Numbered from the stretch's first letter, positions 33,300 through 45,574 are shown. The stretch is 64,000 bases of DNA from Umbelopsis ramanniana AG (GCF_025399195.1 NW_026252095.1:124001-188000), one strand, 5' to 3'. Program-made: numbers and translations. The notes: generated from the letters alone by a model not told the origin.

Positions 33300-36200
33300 A
33301 TGGCTCTTTCCCCAAGAAAGCGGGCCCGCACTGATCCCGCACACGAAAGTGTGCTCACACCATTATCCAAGCCTTATCGAGCGAGCGAGCTGGCAAAGGC
33401 TTTAGAACAAGGCGATGAACGTCGGAATGGCCAATGCCGTCAACAGCTCGCCATGTCCAGCGACGAAGAACTGTGGACATTTCTGCGACGCATTCTGCGC
33501 AACCTCAAGAACGATCCCGACCAACCCAACAAGCCGGTAATGCCTGCAGGCAAAGTTCTGGAATGTCTCCACTTCGTTATAACTAGTCTTACGCATCGCC
33601 CTCTACCGCAACTTGACACTACTGTGTCGGCCGCCCTAGTTCCTACAACCTCCTCGGATTTTCAGACCTTACGCATATGCGTCCGCAACTCCATTCAAAA
33701 TCTCAAAACAGGCTCCCAAATGGCTCAAGTCTTTGCTCTAAAGTTGCTGTGTGCTTTCCTGGAAGATCAAAAGTCAGCTACATGGAAACATCCTGTTCCA
33801 ATCAAGTTGATCGTGGATGAGATCCGTCCTACAAATTGTTTGGACTTAATTCTAGAGGCTTTGGCACAAGATACACAAAATGTACAGCATTATGCGCTTA
33901 GAGTATTGATGGCCCTTACAAATTATTTTGGAAAGGATATGGTAGAAAAGGATGCATTGTGGACCGTCGCTGCAAGGATTGGCAGTTTGCATGATCTTCT
34001 GACCCGGGAAATGAGATTGCCCGAAAGACAAAGGGAAAAGACGTGGTCGGGCAAGTTACACATATCTATGTTGGCCGGTTCGCTGGTACGAAGACTGGTC
34101 CAGATCGCCGAGACGTCCAATGCTACCAAGCTACGTCAGTTTGGATCCAGCGTAGCTTTTTCAACCATCTTGAAGGTATGGCCTGTCGTAGTGTGGGAAG
34201 GTACCCAGGGAAAGTCTGAGATTCAAGGAATAGATCGACTGATGACTGGACTTTCGAGCGTTGTCTCTAAAATTGCTACGGTGTCTATAGAGGCTACGGA
34301 CAGGATCCGAAGCGATTCAGGGTTTACCGAATGCTATCACTTTGTTTTACTTAAATACGCTACCATCATGCAATCAACTCCTCAAGTCCTCCTGTCAGAT
34401 GAATTACCTGCCAAGCGACCTGCATCACCAAATCAAAGAGGTGACTCCATGGTGGCCCTACAGGACACTCTTCATGCTATCTCCAGGATTGTTGTCTCCG
34501 TATACGACGCCAAATCAACCGTACGCCTTTCCACCACAGTGATAGAGCAACTCCTTGTCGATACGCTGAATTTCCTAGTCGTCATGCTATGGCATCCTAT
34601 CGTGCCTGAAGATTTTGATTTCATGAGTCAAAAAGAACGTATACCAGACGATGCTATCACCACATTAGAGGAAGCGATGAAACCAAGCTTTGGGGTCTAC
34701 GTTCAAAAGAAACCCAATGTCATCAAAACCATGTTGGACATCTTGTTTCGATATTTACAGCTGGTCTACAAGCCTCGCATGAAAGAATTATGTATTCCAG
34801 CTGCCATATGTTTAAGACACATTGCTGTCGTAGTGGCTATGGAACCATATGAAGCCTATGAGAGCATCCTTTCACGAGCCCAGCAACTAGCTGCGCTATT
34901 GCTGTATTATCCTGAAGGTATAAAATCCTTATCGGAAAACACCTCGTCTTCCGCCAACGCAATTTTCTGGCACCCCATCATTGAACAAGCCAAGGCTGCT
35001 CTCCGCGAATTAATAGAATACGACATCAATAGTGTAGTGGATGTGGCGGTACGGTCCAAGACGATAGCAAGGGGAAAGCGAGCACTTCAGTCTTTACTCA
35101 GGGCCGCCCGCGTAAGCGAAGCTTGTCCGAAAATTGTAGAAGCCGGCGTGCTTACGATCATTGATCCCTTTTATCCACCTCGACAACCCCAATACATGGA
35201 TCTGAAGGATGGCCAGCTTCTGTGCAGCTTAATGGCTGAGATACTGTACCAGCTGGCGAAAGACATGGCTCTGGTCAGAGGTAAACTTCGCCAAGAACAT
35301 CAAGCCATTCCTTGTATTCTCCATATACTGTGTCAATCCATAAGGAAGGCGCAGCAACAAACTACATCTAAGCAAGAACTGGAACGTTTACAACGCAGTT
35401 GCCTTCAAGTAGTCACTGCCTTTCGTTTCGACAGAACTGGCCTGCAAGATTGGGTAAGGTACCCCATGAATGAAGAGTTAATGGGCTATATTGAGCAGTT
35501 TAGCGAGGCGGCTATCAGCAACCAGTCCGAGCTCTCAGTGACACCCATATTACTCAAGTTGCTCTTTCCCATTGCCCCTGATGAGCAAGGAATTCAGTAC
35601 AAAATGCAACCAAGGAAGTTATCTGAGGTAACAACGCAATCACAACCCATCCTCCTTGAAGCTCTACTCGCTTTGGAACCCCTCTCACTTCTTCCTACGT
35701 CGTTACGACAAATCATGGTGTATCCCAAAGCGCTTCGATGGCTTTCTCAGCTACTGATTGCGGGAAAAGCAGCAGTACTGGAGACGGAGGGTGAGGCATC
35801 GACTTCAGCGGAGGAAGCAACCACGTCGTCGATTATCCAGAACAATACCATTGTCAATCAGGTGCTGGAGCAAGTTGCAGAGACGGACCAAGTCGCGTGC
35901 CTATCCGACATGGCAAGCGACACTGAGGAGCAGCAGCAGCAGCAGCAGTCGAGTTCAACCGCCGAACCATCTTATCCGTCATCGGATCGAATCACCACCA
36001 TCTGGGTGCAAGTTCTGTACCAGTGTCTTATACGAGCCATATCGTTCAAGGACAGTCTACAGTGGTTTGTGATTCAAGATTTGTACACTGATCTATTTGG
36101 ACCATGGCTACTAAGTGGTAACCTACGAGATGAACCTATGGCGTCTCTCATTGCGGCTTTTCGATCGAAAGCCAGGACCGAAACACTACAAGACCTTCTA

Positions 36201-37163
36201 CGGTTTTTCAATTATGCAAAGCACAATGATGAAGCTATACGATTGATGGAATTTACGTCGGTTGCTATCTGTTACGCCATCCCGCCTGCCCCTCTTCGGA
36301 CGCAGATTTTGGATTTGAATGAAGAAGATCATCTCAACTCGTCCAGTGTGTTTGGTGTGCTATGTCGAATGCTGTTCTGTGATCTTGAGCCTTTGGACGA
36401 CGTCATGGATTCAGCCAACGAACAAGACCAGGAGACATTTCAGCGACGAACCGCAGCAGGTCAAGCTGTACAGATTTTGATGCTCGATATGGACCCTTGG
36501 CAACATGAACTGAAGATTGATCAACTTCCCATTATACCCATTCCACCCGCGGCGGATGAATCGCCAGAGGTGGTATTTCTCAGCACGGAAGACATGGTCA
36601 CACCTGTCCAAGCTTCCAAAGAGCTGCTCTCGTCTGCATCTGAGACGTTTCGAGCTCTGCTCAGTGATCAATACCGAGAGGCGACGCAAGATACAATTAT
36701 GCTGCGCGGGGTCAATGGCGATGACTTGACTGCTTTGGTCGACGCCATTCAACGAGCTCAACACCCTGAACCCACCATTGTCTTATCTGACATGGCATGG
36801 CGTACCGTCGTTGGGCTCCTACTCATTAGTGACCGCTACGTCGTTGACTCTGTCACCCGAGCTTGTCAGCGCTGGATGCTGGAACGGTTCGCTGACCCCA
36901 CGCCGCCAGATGATACCTTGGAAGGAGCCATGTTGACGTATCGGCTGTGTCGGGATCCCACCTCCATTTTGCCCGATACAGCTTGGCCCCATAGTATGTT
37001 GACCCTTGCCGCCTTGAAGACCATTCTGACCCATATGGTTCGAGTCACGCAAACGGAAGAATTTAGTTCCATGGTAGAGGGCATAGGAGGAATCGAACAT
37101 ATCAACGAGATAGATTCGTTTTGCTCTGCCATGGGCCTATTGCTCGGAGGACAGGCCGTTTGA
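33300..37163 (+). CDS. armadillo/HEAT-repeat protein with C-terminal BTB domain (ARMC5-like)
   Basis: Intronless, 1,287 residues from the ATG at 33300. It starts with a basic stretch (PRKRARTDP). Most of the protein is helical repeat sequence of ARM/HEAT type. A low-complexity insert with six Gln (SDTEEQQQQQQSSS) lies near residue 880. A BTB/POZ fold occupies about residues 1090-1200: VVFLSTEDM, ASKELLSSASETFRALLS, MLRGVNGDDLTALV, then LLISDRYVVDSVTRACQRW. ARM followed by BTB is the layout of animal ARMC5, a CUL3 ubiquitin-ligase adaptor acting on RNA polymerase II. Transfer of that role to this protein is inference. A 3.9-kb gene without an intron is exceptional here. Confidence 0.82.
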   Translation: MALSPRKRARTDPAHESVLTPLSKPYRASELAKALEQGDERRNGQCRQQLAMSSDEELWTFLRRILRNLKNDPDQPNKPVMPAGKVLECLHFVITSLTHRPLPQLDTTVSAALVPTTSSDFQTLRICVRNSIQNLKTGSQMAQVFALKLLCAFLEDQKSATWKHPVPIKLIVDEIRPTNCLDLILEALAQDTQNVQHYALRVLMALTNYFGKDMVEKDALWTVAARIGSLHDLLTREMRLPERQREKTWSGKLHISMLAGSLVRRLVQIAETSNATKLRQFGSSVAFSTILKVWPVVVWEGTQGKSEIQGIDRLMTGLSSVVSKIATVSIEATDRIRSDSGFTECYHFVLLKYATIMQSTPQVLLSDELPAKRPASPNQRGDSMVALQDTLHAISRIVVSVYDAKSTVRLSTTVIEQLLVDTLNFLVVMLWHPIVPEDFDFMSQKERIPDDAITTLEEAMKPSFGVYVQKKPNVIKTMLDILFRYLQLVYKPRMKELCIPAAICLRHIAVVVAMEPYEAYESILSRAQQLAALLLYYPEGIKSLSENTSSSANAIFWHPIIEQAKAALRELIEYDINSVVDVAVRSKTIARGKRALQSLLRAARVSEACPKIVEAGVLTIIDPFYPPRQPQYMDLKDGQLLCSLMAEILYQLAKDMALVRGKLRQEHQAIPCILHILCQSIRKAQQQTTSKQELERLQRSCLQVVTAFRFDRTGLQDWVRYPMNEELMGYIEQFSEAAISNQSELSVTPILLKLLFPIAPDEQGIQYKMQPRKLSEVTTQSQPILLEALLALEPLSLLPTSLRQIMVYPKALRWLSQLLIAGKAAVLETEGEASTSAEEATTSSIIQNNTIVNQVLEQVAETDQVACLSDMASDTEEQQQQQQSSSTAEPSYPSSDRITTIWVQVLYQCLIRAISFKDSLQWFVIQDLYTDLFGPWLLSGNLRDEPMASLIAAFRSKARTETLQDLLRFFNYAKHNDEAIRLMEFTSVAICYAIPPAPLRTQILDLNEEDHLNSSSVFGVLCRMLFCDLEPLDDVMDSANEQDQETFQRRTAAGQAVQILMLDMDPWQHELKIDQLPIIPIPPAADESPEVVFLSTEDMVTPVQASKELLSSASETFRALLSDQYREATQDTIMLRGVNGDDLTALVDAIQRAQHPEPTIVLSDMAWRTVVGLLLISDRYVVDSVTRACQRWMLERFADPTPPDDTLEGAMLTYRLCRDPTSILPDTAWPHSMLTLAALKTILTHMVRVTQTEEFSSMVEGIGGIEHINEIDSFCSAMGLLLGGQAV

Positions 37164-37716
37164 AACTGTACAAAAATAAAATTTTTCCTGGGCTGACTTG
37201 AAACAATTTACTTTGTGCGATATTGTGTACATCTGTATGACCCCATCTGAATACAATGCGTGTACCAAACCATGGTTCACGAGACTGGCTGCTTATACGG
37301 TTTTGATGATTCCTCTTGGATGAGACCATGGGATTGATGTTTTTGTCGTCCGCAGATGGTACCTGTTATCACCAGGGGGTCCGTCGACTTGAAACAAATG
37401 GCTCCTTCAGGTACATGAACACACAACAATGAAAATTTTTTTAATGTCAAAAATGAAGCAGAGGGATATGGCAATAACACACAAGGGGAGCTAGGTAGGG
37501 ACGCAAAAATATAAAATAAAAAAAAAATTGGGTGGATGGGGTAAAGAGAAAGGAATAGATTTTTTTTTTTGGAGGTTATTGTTCATACAAAATGCTGGAA
37601 TCGCATGGGGTGTTATATGAAGGCGTTTTCTCAATCAGAAAACGAAAGGGTATTATGAAAAAGAAGTCAGACCTGCAAAAAAAAGAGAGAGAGTTCATGG
37701 AATGGTAAGCCAGCCA
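37164..37716. other. intergenic region between convergent genes
   Basis: About 550 bp with A/T runs (37510-37530, 37560-37571) where the 3' ends of the ARM/BTB gene (+) and the HMG gene (-) face each other. No gene seen. Confidence 0.5.
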
Positions 37717-39167
37717 TTATGGTTTCATGATAGTTCCAAGCTGATTCTTTCGCTTGTACTTTTGACGCTCTTTCTTTGCATTTCGTTTTGGACAATATCG
37801 GTATTCAGGGAAAGCTTCCTTATGCGCTTGTTTTTCTTGTTCAGCCAAATCATGCCAGGGTTTCTTTTGTTTATCTGTCAGCTTAGCCCATCGTCTGGAT
37901 GCTCGTCTGGACAAAGAACGTGAGGACATACTGATGCCATCCAGGCAGGTTAGAATTGATTTGATTTGGGGAAAAAGTCCTGAGCAACTTACTTTGATAT
38001 TTCGTCAGTGCGTAAAGTAGGGTCTTGTGCTTTGAGAGCTTGGCCGTAATGGCATCTGAACTGTGGAAAGGATTTAGTTTAATACAGCCAGCGGTGCTGG
38101 ATGGGTGTGAAACTTACGTGAATCCAAGCATTACGCGGTCGCTTAATATGAGCATTCTTATCAATAAACGAGGAACCAGCCTCCTCTTTGAAGTTGATTT
38201 TACCCGTACCACTGGTGGCTCGCTTGCGTTTTCCACCATTTTGTTTTACATGTTTAGGCGCTATCACTGCTTCCACCACTTCTTCATCGTCGCTGTCGTC
38301 TGACTCTTCGGGGGCAGAATCGTCTTCTCCGTCACTTCCGCTTCCACTGGAGTCGGAATTACTATTGTTGTCGTCGCTTGAAGATCCATTGGTTTCATCT
38401 TCTTCAGAAGTACCTGGGTGGGTATTTTCGTGATTGGAGGGGGGTGGAGAGGCATGGTGATAAGGAAGGATTTGTTGTTGATGACGGCCAGGCACAGGAG
38501 GTGATCCATTTTGCAATTTGACGGAAGGTGGCAAATAATACCGTTCCTGCTTGACTTCGTACTTTTCATACTTGACAACATGAAATCCCTTCTTCGCAGG
38601 TTGTGGTGGGGATGCTTTTGGGGCAGGTCGTCTCAAAGCCGCCTGTGCTTGGACGGAAGCGGGTACAGCGCTTGGATGAGGGGGTCTTCCCATGTCGGGC
38701 GATGGCGGTGGTTCTGCTCGGCGGGGAATAGGAATTTTGAGAGTGGTGACGGGTTGAAATGGAGGGCGACGAGATGGCGGTTCATATTTTACATGGTGAT
38801 CCATAGCAGATGGGGTAGGTGTGGCGGGAGGTTCTTGTGTGGAGATGGGATGCGCGTGGTGAGCATTTTCGGTAGGACTATTGCTTTTGCCATAGTAGCC
38901 CTGACCAGCAGATTCCGCAAACGGGTGTGGCTCGAGTAACATTGGAATGGAGCTCGCTTGTAGATGAAGTAGCGGCGAACGAGGAGTGGAAGTTGACTCA
39001 AGCGCCTCTATATAATTTTTTTTTTTTTGATTTTGTAGCCACCAGCCAATAACAAAAGAGATCAGTAAAGGGGCACACATCATTCTCTTTTCCTCCATGT
39101 CTCTTTGTTCAAAAGCCTTACCTTTGTTCGCTTGCAACCATGGAGGTGGAGGTATTTGCGTATCCAT
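37717..39167 (-). CDS. HMG-box DNA-binding protein (MATA-HMG-like)
   Basis: Four exons in transcription order: 39167-39122, 39007-38118, 38060-37993, 37906-37717. The product has 397 residues. The first 300 are Pro/Ser-rich with an acidic Asp/Glu/Ser run near 250-280 and a basic GGKRKRATS. The HMG box (about 303-375) is split by two introns: HIKRPRNAWIHFRCHYGQAL, then ISK, RASRRWAKLTDKQKKPWHDL, and HKEAFPEYRYCPKR. The RPRNAWIHF start and the YRYCPKR end fit the sequence-specific MATA/SOX-type class rather than the abundant HMGB class. This suggests a nuclear transcription factor. It lacks the tptA/rnhA neighbours of the Mucoralean sex locus, so it is probably not sexM/sexP. Confidence 0.88.
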
Positions 39168-39922
39168 TCAGTGCCAAAAAGTAAAGAAAAGGAAAAAAAG
39201 AAAATAATAAAACGTTATTGATTGTCGTTTTTTTTGAATTGGGGCGTTGTCAGCCTCCTTGGATTGCATAAGCTACTTTCCTTTGCTTCAAAGAAGTGTA
39301 TGGATGAATGCCTTCTTCCTTCCACCATTTTCTTTGGTTGCCTGCTTACTCTTATTTTTTTCCCAGTCTATTCCTTTTGCACTCCCCCAAAGACCATGAA
39401 TAATATCAAAGCCATAATCAAACTGGGCCATGTGTTGTACGGTGTACAAATGATATTATAAAACTCCTCAATGTGTGTGATTTCCCAGCTCCGCCCGGCG
39501 CCGCGGACTTTGGACCTCTCAATAAGCTGGACGACAGGATGAATTCCTTTCCCTCTTGACCCCAGAAGAATAAGAGGCTTCGAGGAAGAACACGAGAGAG
39601 AGAAAAAACGACGGCCCCTTTGTCTTCTCTGGAGCGAGAAGGAGGAGGTGGGCTATCAAATCATTGTCTGTGCGACAACCAACTCAAAAACCACTGAAAC
39701 AATTAACTGGGGTGTCTCGTGACTTTAGTGCAACGACTGCGATGCGGTCTTCTAGGACGTGAAGGCATGTGTGGCCAGTCTCTTGCTTGCTTGGAAGTCT
39801 CCAGTTGAAACGGCCAAGGAACCCTCTGCATAAGCAAAGAATGGAATTGCCATATTAGGACCGCTCGTTTAGGCATTCCCGCAGGTCACGTGTCAGACGC
39901 TTAACCGACGGATGGAGAATGC
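39168..39922. other. divergent promoter region between HMG and SUN-like genes
   Basis: About 755 bp. It contains T-rich runs near the HMG start and a purine-rich GA tract around 39565-39650 (gagagagaaaaaac, gagaaggaggagg). There is no gene. The length fits two promoters back to back. Confidence 0.5.
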
Positions 39923-42900
39923 ATGCATGGTTCAGAGCGATTCATCATGGTAGGATGTTCGCTAATTACGGCAGCCGCTCTGCTTGGCCTGGCCAATGCG
40001 GTGTATCAAACCGATAATCAATGCCCACATCGTGTCTACCACGCATTGCATGTGCAACAGTGTCCGCCTATTCATAATACACAAGGTCATCACACCCGAT
40101 TATTAGATCCAGATTCATTCGACGCTTTGTTTTTGAAGGACGCAGTTATGCCACAATTACAAACCGATCCTCACCCTGTGGAAGCCACTCGGTCGCAGCG
40201 TTCTCCTCTGCAAGCTACCAGCTCAACGACTTTCACCTCCGGGACCGAAAAGGTAACCTCTACCTTCCGACCCTTAACCGCTACCACAGAGGCGCCGCCA
40301 ACACCACAAGAAAGCAAATCTGGAAAGTTGTTGTCGTTTGAAGAGTGGAAGAGGCAGGTTGTACAGCAGGAGGGAGAGGATGTCAATAGGCGACGAAAAA
40401 TCACTCCACCTGTCAGAAAATCAATGTCTCGTCAACGTCAACAAATTGATAGTATTGATGGTGCGTTTGGAGATGATGTAGGCGCCATGTTTGATAACTC
40501 TGAGGATGCACCACCTCAAAATATATTCCGGCAACAGGATCCTTTGCCTTTTGCTTCCAAGCAAAATCCCACCGATCTCGGCAACTCTCCCAACGATCGG
40601 CAGTTAAACCCGTCCTCTCCGAATCCTCCACCCAGGAATCAGCAGCAGCATAAACAGCCTCCACCACCTTCACCATACCAACAGCCTATTCTTCCTGCTA
40701 CCCAACTCGTTCCTCAAAAATCGTCAGGAAAATCAGAAAAAGAATCCATCAATCCTCTCAAAAAGTTGAAAGAGCTTTACAATTATGCTTCCATCGACTG
40801 TGCTGCTACTGTCTTACAGGCCAACAAAGGGGCCAAAAATCCCCAATCCATCCTCTATGAGTCAAAAGACCAATACATGTTGAACAAATGCTCTTCGGAT
40901 AAGTTTGTCATCATTGACCTGTGTGAAAGTATTTTGATTGACAAATTCGTGCTGGCCAACTATGAGTTCTTCTCAAGTACATTCAAGGATTTCCGAGTCT
41001 ATGTTGCCGATCGCTATCCACCAAAGGAATGGCGATTGCTTGGCCAGTGGCAGGCCAGGAACACCCGCGATTTACAGGTAAAGGGATTTTTTGCGCATTG
41101 TTGGCAGGTGCTCAAAATCAAAAAACTTAAAAAATCTCCTTCACTGTAGATTTTCAAGGTGGAAACAGGTCTGGATTGGTATCAATATATTAAGATTGAG
41201 TTTTTGTCGCACTATGGCAATGAATATTACTGCCCTCTTAGTTTGTTGCGAGTTCACGGTAACCCCATGATGGAGTATTGGACATTATACGAGAAGCCAA
41301 CCATCACCGGAGAAGATGAAGAAGACGAGATGCTTAAGGGCATCAGTCCTGATCCTATGGTGGATGAAACCGACTTTTTGTGGCCAGCATTTTCGTCTGT
41401 AGACATTGGTGCCAAATTAACCACCCCATCCATACCTACTGTGGAGGATATGCTGATCGCTGAGCGTGAAGCAAAGAGTTTGAAATTGGATAATTTGGTC
41501 ACAAGTGGACATCTTGATTCTTCCACATCACCTTCAACCCCTGAGTCCTCCTCCAATCAACCCCACATTGCCGATGAAGCTGCTGGTTCGGCTGCCGAAG
41601 TTCCCCTTCAGGAAAACACTGTCGCTCACAAAGATGACGCAGATGAAAGTCAACAACATGTCAGCTCAAAGGATGAACCTAACTATATTGCCACAGACCC
41701 CGTTCCAAACAAGCCGGCCGACTTGTCAAATTTCCCCATCGTTTCTAAAAGTGAACCAGCAATCAGCTCGACTGCAGCATCAGATAGCTCACAGCTTTCC
41801 AATGTTCCCGACGCAAAGTCGTCTGAACCCAGGTTTTCCGAGGAGGAAGGGCCGACTAGCCAGCAATCAACAACTGTGGAGCTCACGGCACCATCTCCAA
41901 CGGAAGATGCCAGTCCTGCCCCTGTTGCCAGCGACTTCAACATACATACAAATACAGTTGGTAGTCAAACCAAAGCCCCTTTTGGTTATGGGCAAGGAGC
42001 CAACATGGAATCCATCTACAAAACCATTATGACCCGTATTCTGAATTTGGAGCAAAACGCTACTTTGTCGCAGCGATATTTGGATGACCAAAATCGTATG
42101 CTGAATGAAGTGTTTGAAACGATGGAGGACCGACACCGTGAACAACTTTTGCAACTGGTCGGCCAATTAAATTCAACAGCCAGCTTGAGAATCGATACCA
42201 TGAAAAGAAGATACGAAAGACTTTATCGTATGACAGCTCGTGAATTGGAGACCACCAGGAACGAAACTGCTAAAGAATTGCAAGAATTGACGGCCAAGCT
42301 TCATATTATGGCCGATCAAGTCGTTTTTGAAAAGCGATTGTCCCTCATCCAACTCATTCTATTGATCTCCTTATTTTTGTTCACGGCCGCTAACAAAGGT
42401 ACCTTGAGTACACTTTCGCCGATTGTTGCCGCTCAAGCCGAAGAACGACAACGTCGGCAATCCATTAGTCATCATCAAAGCTCAGCTTCTCAGACAGACA
42501 TGGAACGACCGAGATTGCCGCATCAGCCTTCAACCCAAGCGTTGCACACCTCCAAATCGACTGATACAGCGCCAATGGAAGTGACGGAGATACCAGAGTT
42601 ATCAGAAGCCAAGCGAGAGTTGCAAATCACCAAATCTCATGTGGAGAAGCTCAAGTTAAAACCCACTCGACAATCCACAGCTGAATTACTATCCAAAACA
42701 GCCGAATACGACCCACTTAGACACGAACGTTGGGACGTGGATGATGGGAAGATCAGGCTTCACGAAGCAGGCTCACAAAAGACGATGAAACCCACTGAGG
42801 CTATACCAGCTCATATAGATACCCCTATCCTCACTGATTCACCTGCTATGCTCTCTGACGCTTGGCCATCTCCCTCCCTACCTCAGGGTACCCACCTTCA

Positions 42901-43201
42901 ACTGGAAGGGGATCTAAGACTATCGCGAGCATCGTCCTTTGTTGATCACTTGGACCTTGCCTATGTGGAAAGTCCCAAGTTGCATAATTCACGACGAGAC
43001 CGGTGGAAAGAGGTCTCTACCACCCACGACGAAACTCATCATGGGCCGATGGAGCATATAGACGACCCACCGTGTTCTCTCGAGGTTCCTCACGCTTCGT
43101 TTCAACTGTCGCCTACCGCACTGTCTGTAAATCCAAGTTTGCAGAATACAGAAGATGATGATGAAGCCACTGTTCCTAATATTGAAAACGACCGTCGATG
43201 A
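39923..43201 (+). CDS. SUN-like ER membrane protein (SLP1/SUCO family)
   Basis: Two exons, 39923-41077 and 41150-43201, encode 1,068 residues. A signal peptide (about MVGCSLITAAALLGLANA) follows the ATG; Met at 39947 is an alternative start. The SUN-like domain (about 275-430) shows YNYASIDCAATVLQANKGAK, SSDKFVIIDLCESILIDKFV, FKDFRVYVADRYP and VETGLDWYQYIKIEFLSHYG with YYCPLSLLRVHG. A coiled coil precedes a membrane helix near 781-800 (LSLIQLILLISLFLFTAA). The C-terminal tail is disordered. The family (yeast Slp1, animal SUCO/Opt) works in the ER membrane, where Slp1 with Emp65 protects folding luminal proteins. The intron cuts the SUN domain. Confidence 0.92.
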
Positions 43202-43386
43202 AGAGTACTACTAGTCATGATTTTGTTAATTATTACTTCTTGCATTGAAAAAATATATATAACCCAATTGTACGATATTTTAAAATATACTCTTCTCCCA
43301 CTCCACGCTTGTTTCATCAATAACAGCTTAATGTGTGCGTAATCGTTTTATTTCAATAGATTGTTTCATCATCAGAAGCGCTCGAT

Positions 43387-45574
43387 CTAATTGACCTTCT
43401 TTTCTTTGGCATTCCAAAGCCGTTCTCGCAGCACAAACTTCTGTGTCTTGCCTGTGCTTGTTTTCGGCAGTTCAGACACAATGTGGACCGTTTTGGGCAT
43501 CTGGAGGGAAGAAGAAGTGGACGTTAGGGATGAGAAATGCCTGGATGGGTTCAACCGTAGCGTCTATGGCGCAATGATGGTGGACCCCTCATCAGCTTAC
43601 CTTGAATCCGGCCAGTTGGCTTTTACAGAAGGAAATCACTTTACCAGCCGTCACGGTTCGACCATGTTTTGGCACAACAAACGCAACTGGATGTTCACCC
43701 CACTTCTCGTCCGGGCCAGCCACCACAGCACTGAAATACCAAAAGAGTTAGGATGTCGTTGTATGAGAAATGTCATAGCCATTGCACTCACACTTCAAGC
43801 ACATCCTCCAAATGCAATATCACAGACTCTATTTCAATGGAGCTGATATTCTCGCCACCGGAAATAACAATGTCTTTGGAGCGATCCTTGATCTCAACAG
43901 CTCCATCTGGATGTCTCACGGCGAGATCTCCAGACCAGAAGACGCCGTTTCGGAAAGCTTTTTTGGTTGCCTCAGGGTCCTAAGTGGTCAAGTTGGATGT
44001 TGAGCGTTGCCGGAAAGCGAGAAACCTATGTCCGCTTGCCTTCCTTTATATCCCAGCTGTCTTACCTTGTAGTAGTCCTTCATGACAATATTACCCCGGA
44101 TGGTAACTTCGCCAATGGTTTTGCCATCCATAGGGACTTCCTTGCCGGTCTCTGCATCCATAACACACATTTCGTCCGCCACTATGTCGGCGTACCCTTG
44201 TCGAGCCATCATAACATACCGCTCTTCATCAGGAAGGTGGTTGATTTGGATTTGATCGTAGGTTCCAGCTGTAGGGCCGAACGTCTCCGTTAATCCATAG
44301 ATATGTCGTGCATGAATGTTGAGACCCTCCAGTTCCTTCAGAAGAACACTGGAAGGGGACGAACCACCTGTATGCACAGTGACTTTGCGATGGAGCGGCT
44401 TTGCTGCTGGATGATTGACGATTTCTGTCTGCAAAGTGGGTGCACCGTTATATTGTGTTACGCCATCGTAAAGTAAATGATGCCAGATTTGGTCGTAGTC
44501 GATTTTACGCAACATGATGTGTGTACCGCCGACCGCCGTCACTGCCCAAGGAAACTGCCAACCTAAGGATGCATCCTAATTGGTCAGTAAGCAAACAGGA
44601 GGAAAATACAAGCAATTTGTCTCTTTCACATGCCATTGCAGTGGAACATAGGTAATGTCCACATGTAAACGGTCTCGGCAGACATTTGAGCATGGACACT
44701 GAGAGATAGAGCGGATAGATATGCACCCTATATGCGAGAGGTTAGTAGTAGTCTGACTTTCAAAAGGATCAGCCATGCAGGTCGATTCCAGGACATACCC
44801 TATAAGCATGACGCACACCCTTAGGTTTACCAGTTGAACCAGACGTATAGCTGAAGCCAAAGACTTCCCTTTCATCTGCCACAAGTTCTAGATCCTGCCA
44901 GCGACCGCTTTCTCCCAGCCTCAGCATCTCTTCGTAGGGATCCTTAGCCTCTTCCGTTATGAAAATAACTGGAATATTCAGGTTCGCCGGGATCAAGTGT
45001 TTGTATTCGGCATCGATGATAAACAGCTTTGCCTCGGAGTGATGGATAATGTAATTTACTTCCTCGGCATTCAGTCGATAATTAATTGCGGTAATAACCG
45101 CTCTAGCTGCTGGAATGGCAAAGTGGGCTTCGAGGATCGGAGGCGTGTTTGGACATAAAATAGCCACCTGCATACATAGGAGCAACCCATGTTAGTGATC
45201 TCTGCCGTTTCCTTTTCTTATTCTTCTGGGACTTACCCTTTCGCCTGGTTTGATCTTGTAGTGATTGACCAAAGCGGTTGCAAAGTTCTTAACCCGAAGT
45301 GCGAAATCCACGTAGCTATATCGTTTTTGCCCATAGATGATAGCCGTCTTATTCGGATAGATTTGTGCAGAACGGAGGAGAAAATTGACTGGATTAAGTG
45401 GAGTATAATCTACTGTTGCAGTTGGAGGTAGCTTCGTTCTGACTGTCGGACGAACATGTGAATATTGGGGTTCATGCAAGTATTGAGAGAGGCATACGTA
45501 CAGCTGGCTACCGACGTGGTAGGGTGGATGATATTAGTCAACTGATGCAAACGCTTTTGAGCAGTAGAAGCCAT
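43387..45574 (-). CDS. AMP-forming acyl-CoA synthetase (acyl-activating enzyme)
   Basis: Eight exons in transcription order: 45574-45502, 45442-45237, 45167-44799, 44727-44634, 44562-44066, 43979-43792, 43730-43601, 43500-43387. The protein has 556 residues. The AMP-binding P-loop is YTSGSTGKPKG. HCNGWQFPW, YGLTETFGP, GDLAVRHPDGAVEIKDRSKD and the C-terminal KTSTGKTQKFVLRERLW (catalytic Lys before TQK) all fit the medium-chain/AAE group. The enzyme activates a carboxylic acid to acyl-AMP and then to acyl-CoA. The substrate is unknown. No PTS1 is seen (ends KVN); the Ser/Thr/Arg-poor start may be a weak mitochondrial signal. The fourth intron must begin with GC: only the GC donor at 44633 restores the HCNGW motif. 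Confidence 0.93.

Noticed and set aside
37717-39167. Mating-type (sex) locus
   Set aside because: The HMG box is suggestive, but the transporter and RNA helicase genes that flank the Mucoralean sex locus are absent.
38118-39167. Unspliced reading of the HMG gene start with a hydrophobic membrane-like segment
   Set aside because: The hydrophobic segment is translated intron (39008-39121) with clear GTAAGG and TATAG borders.
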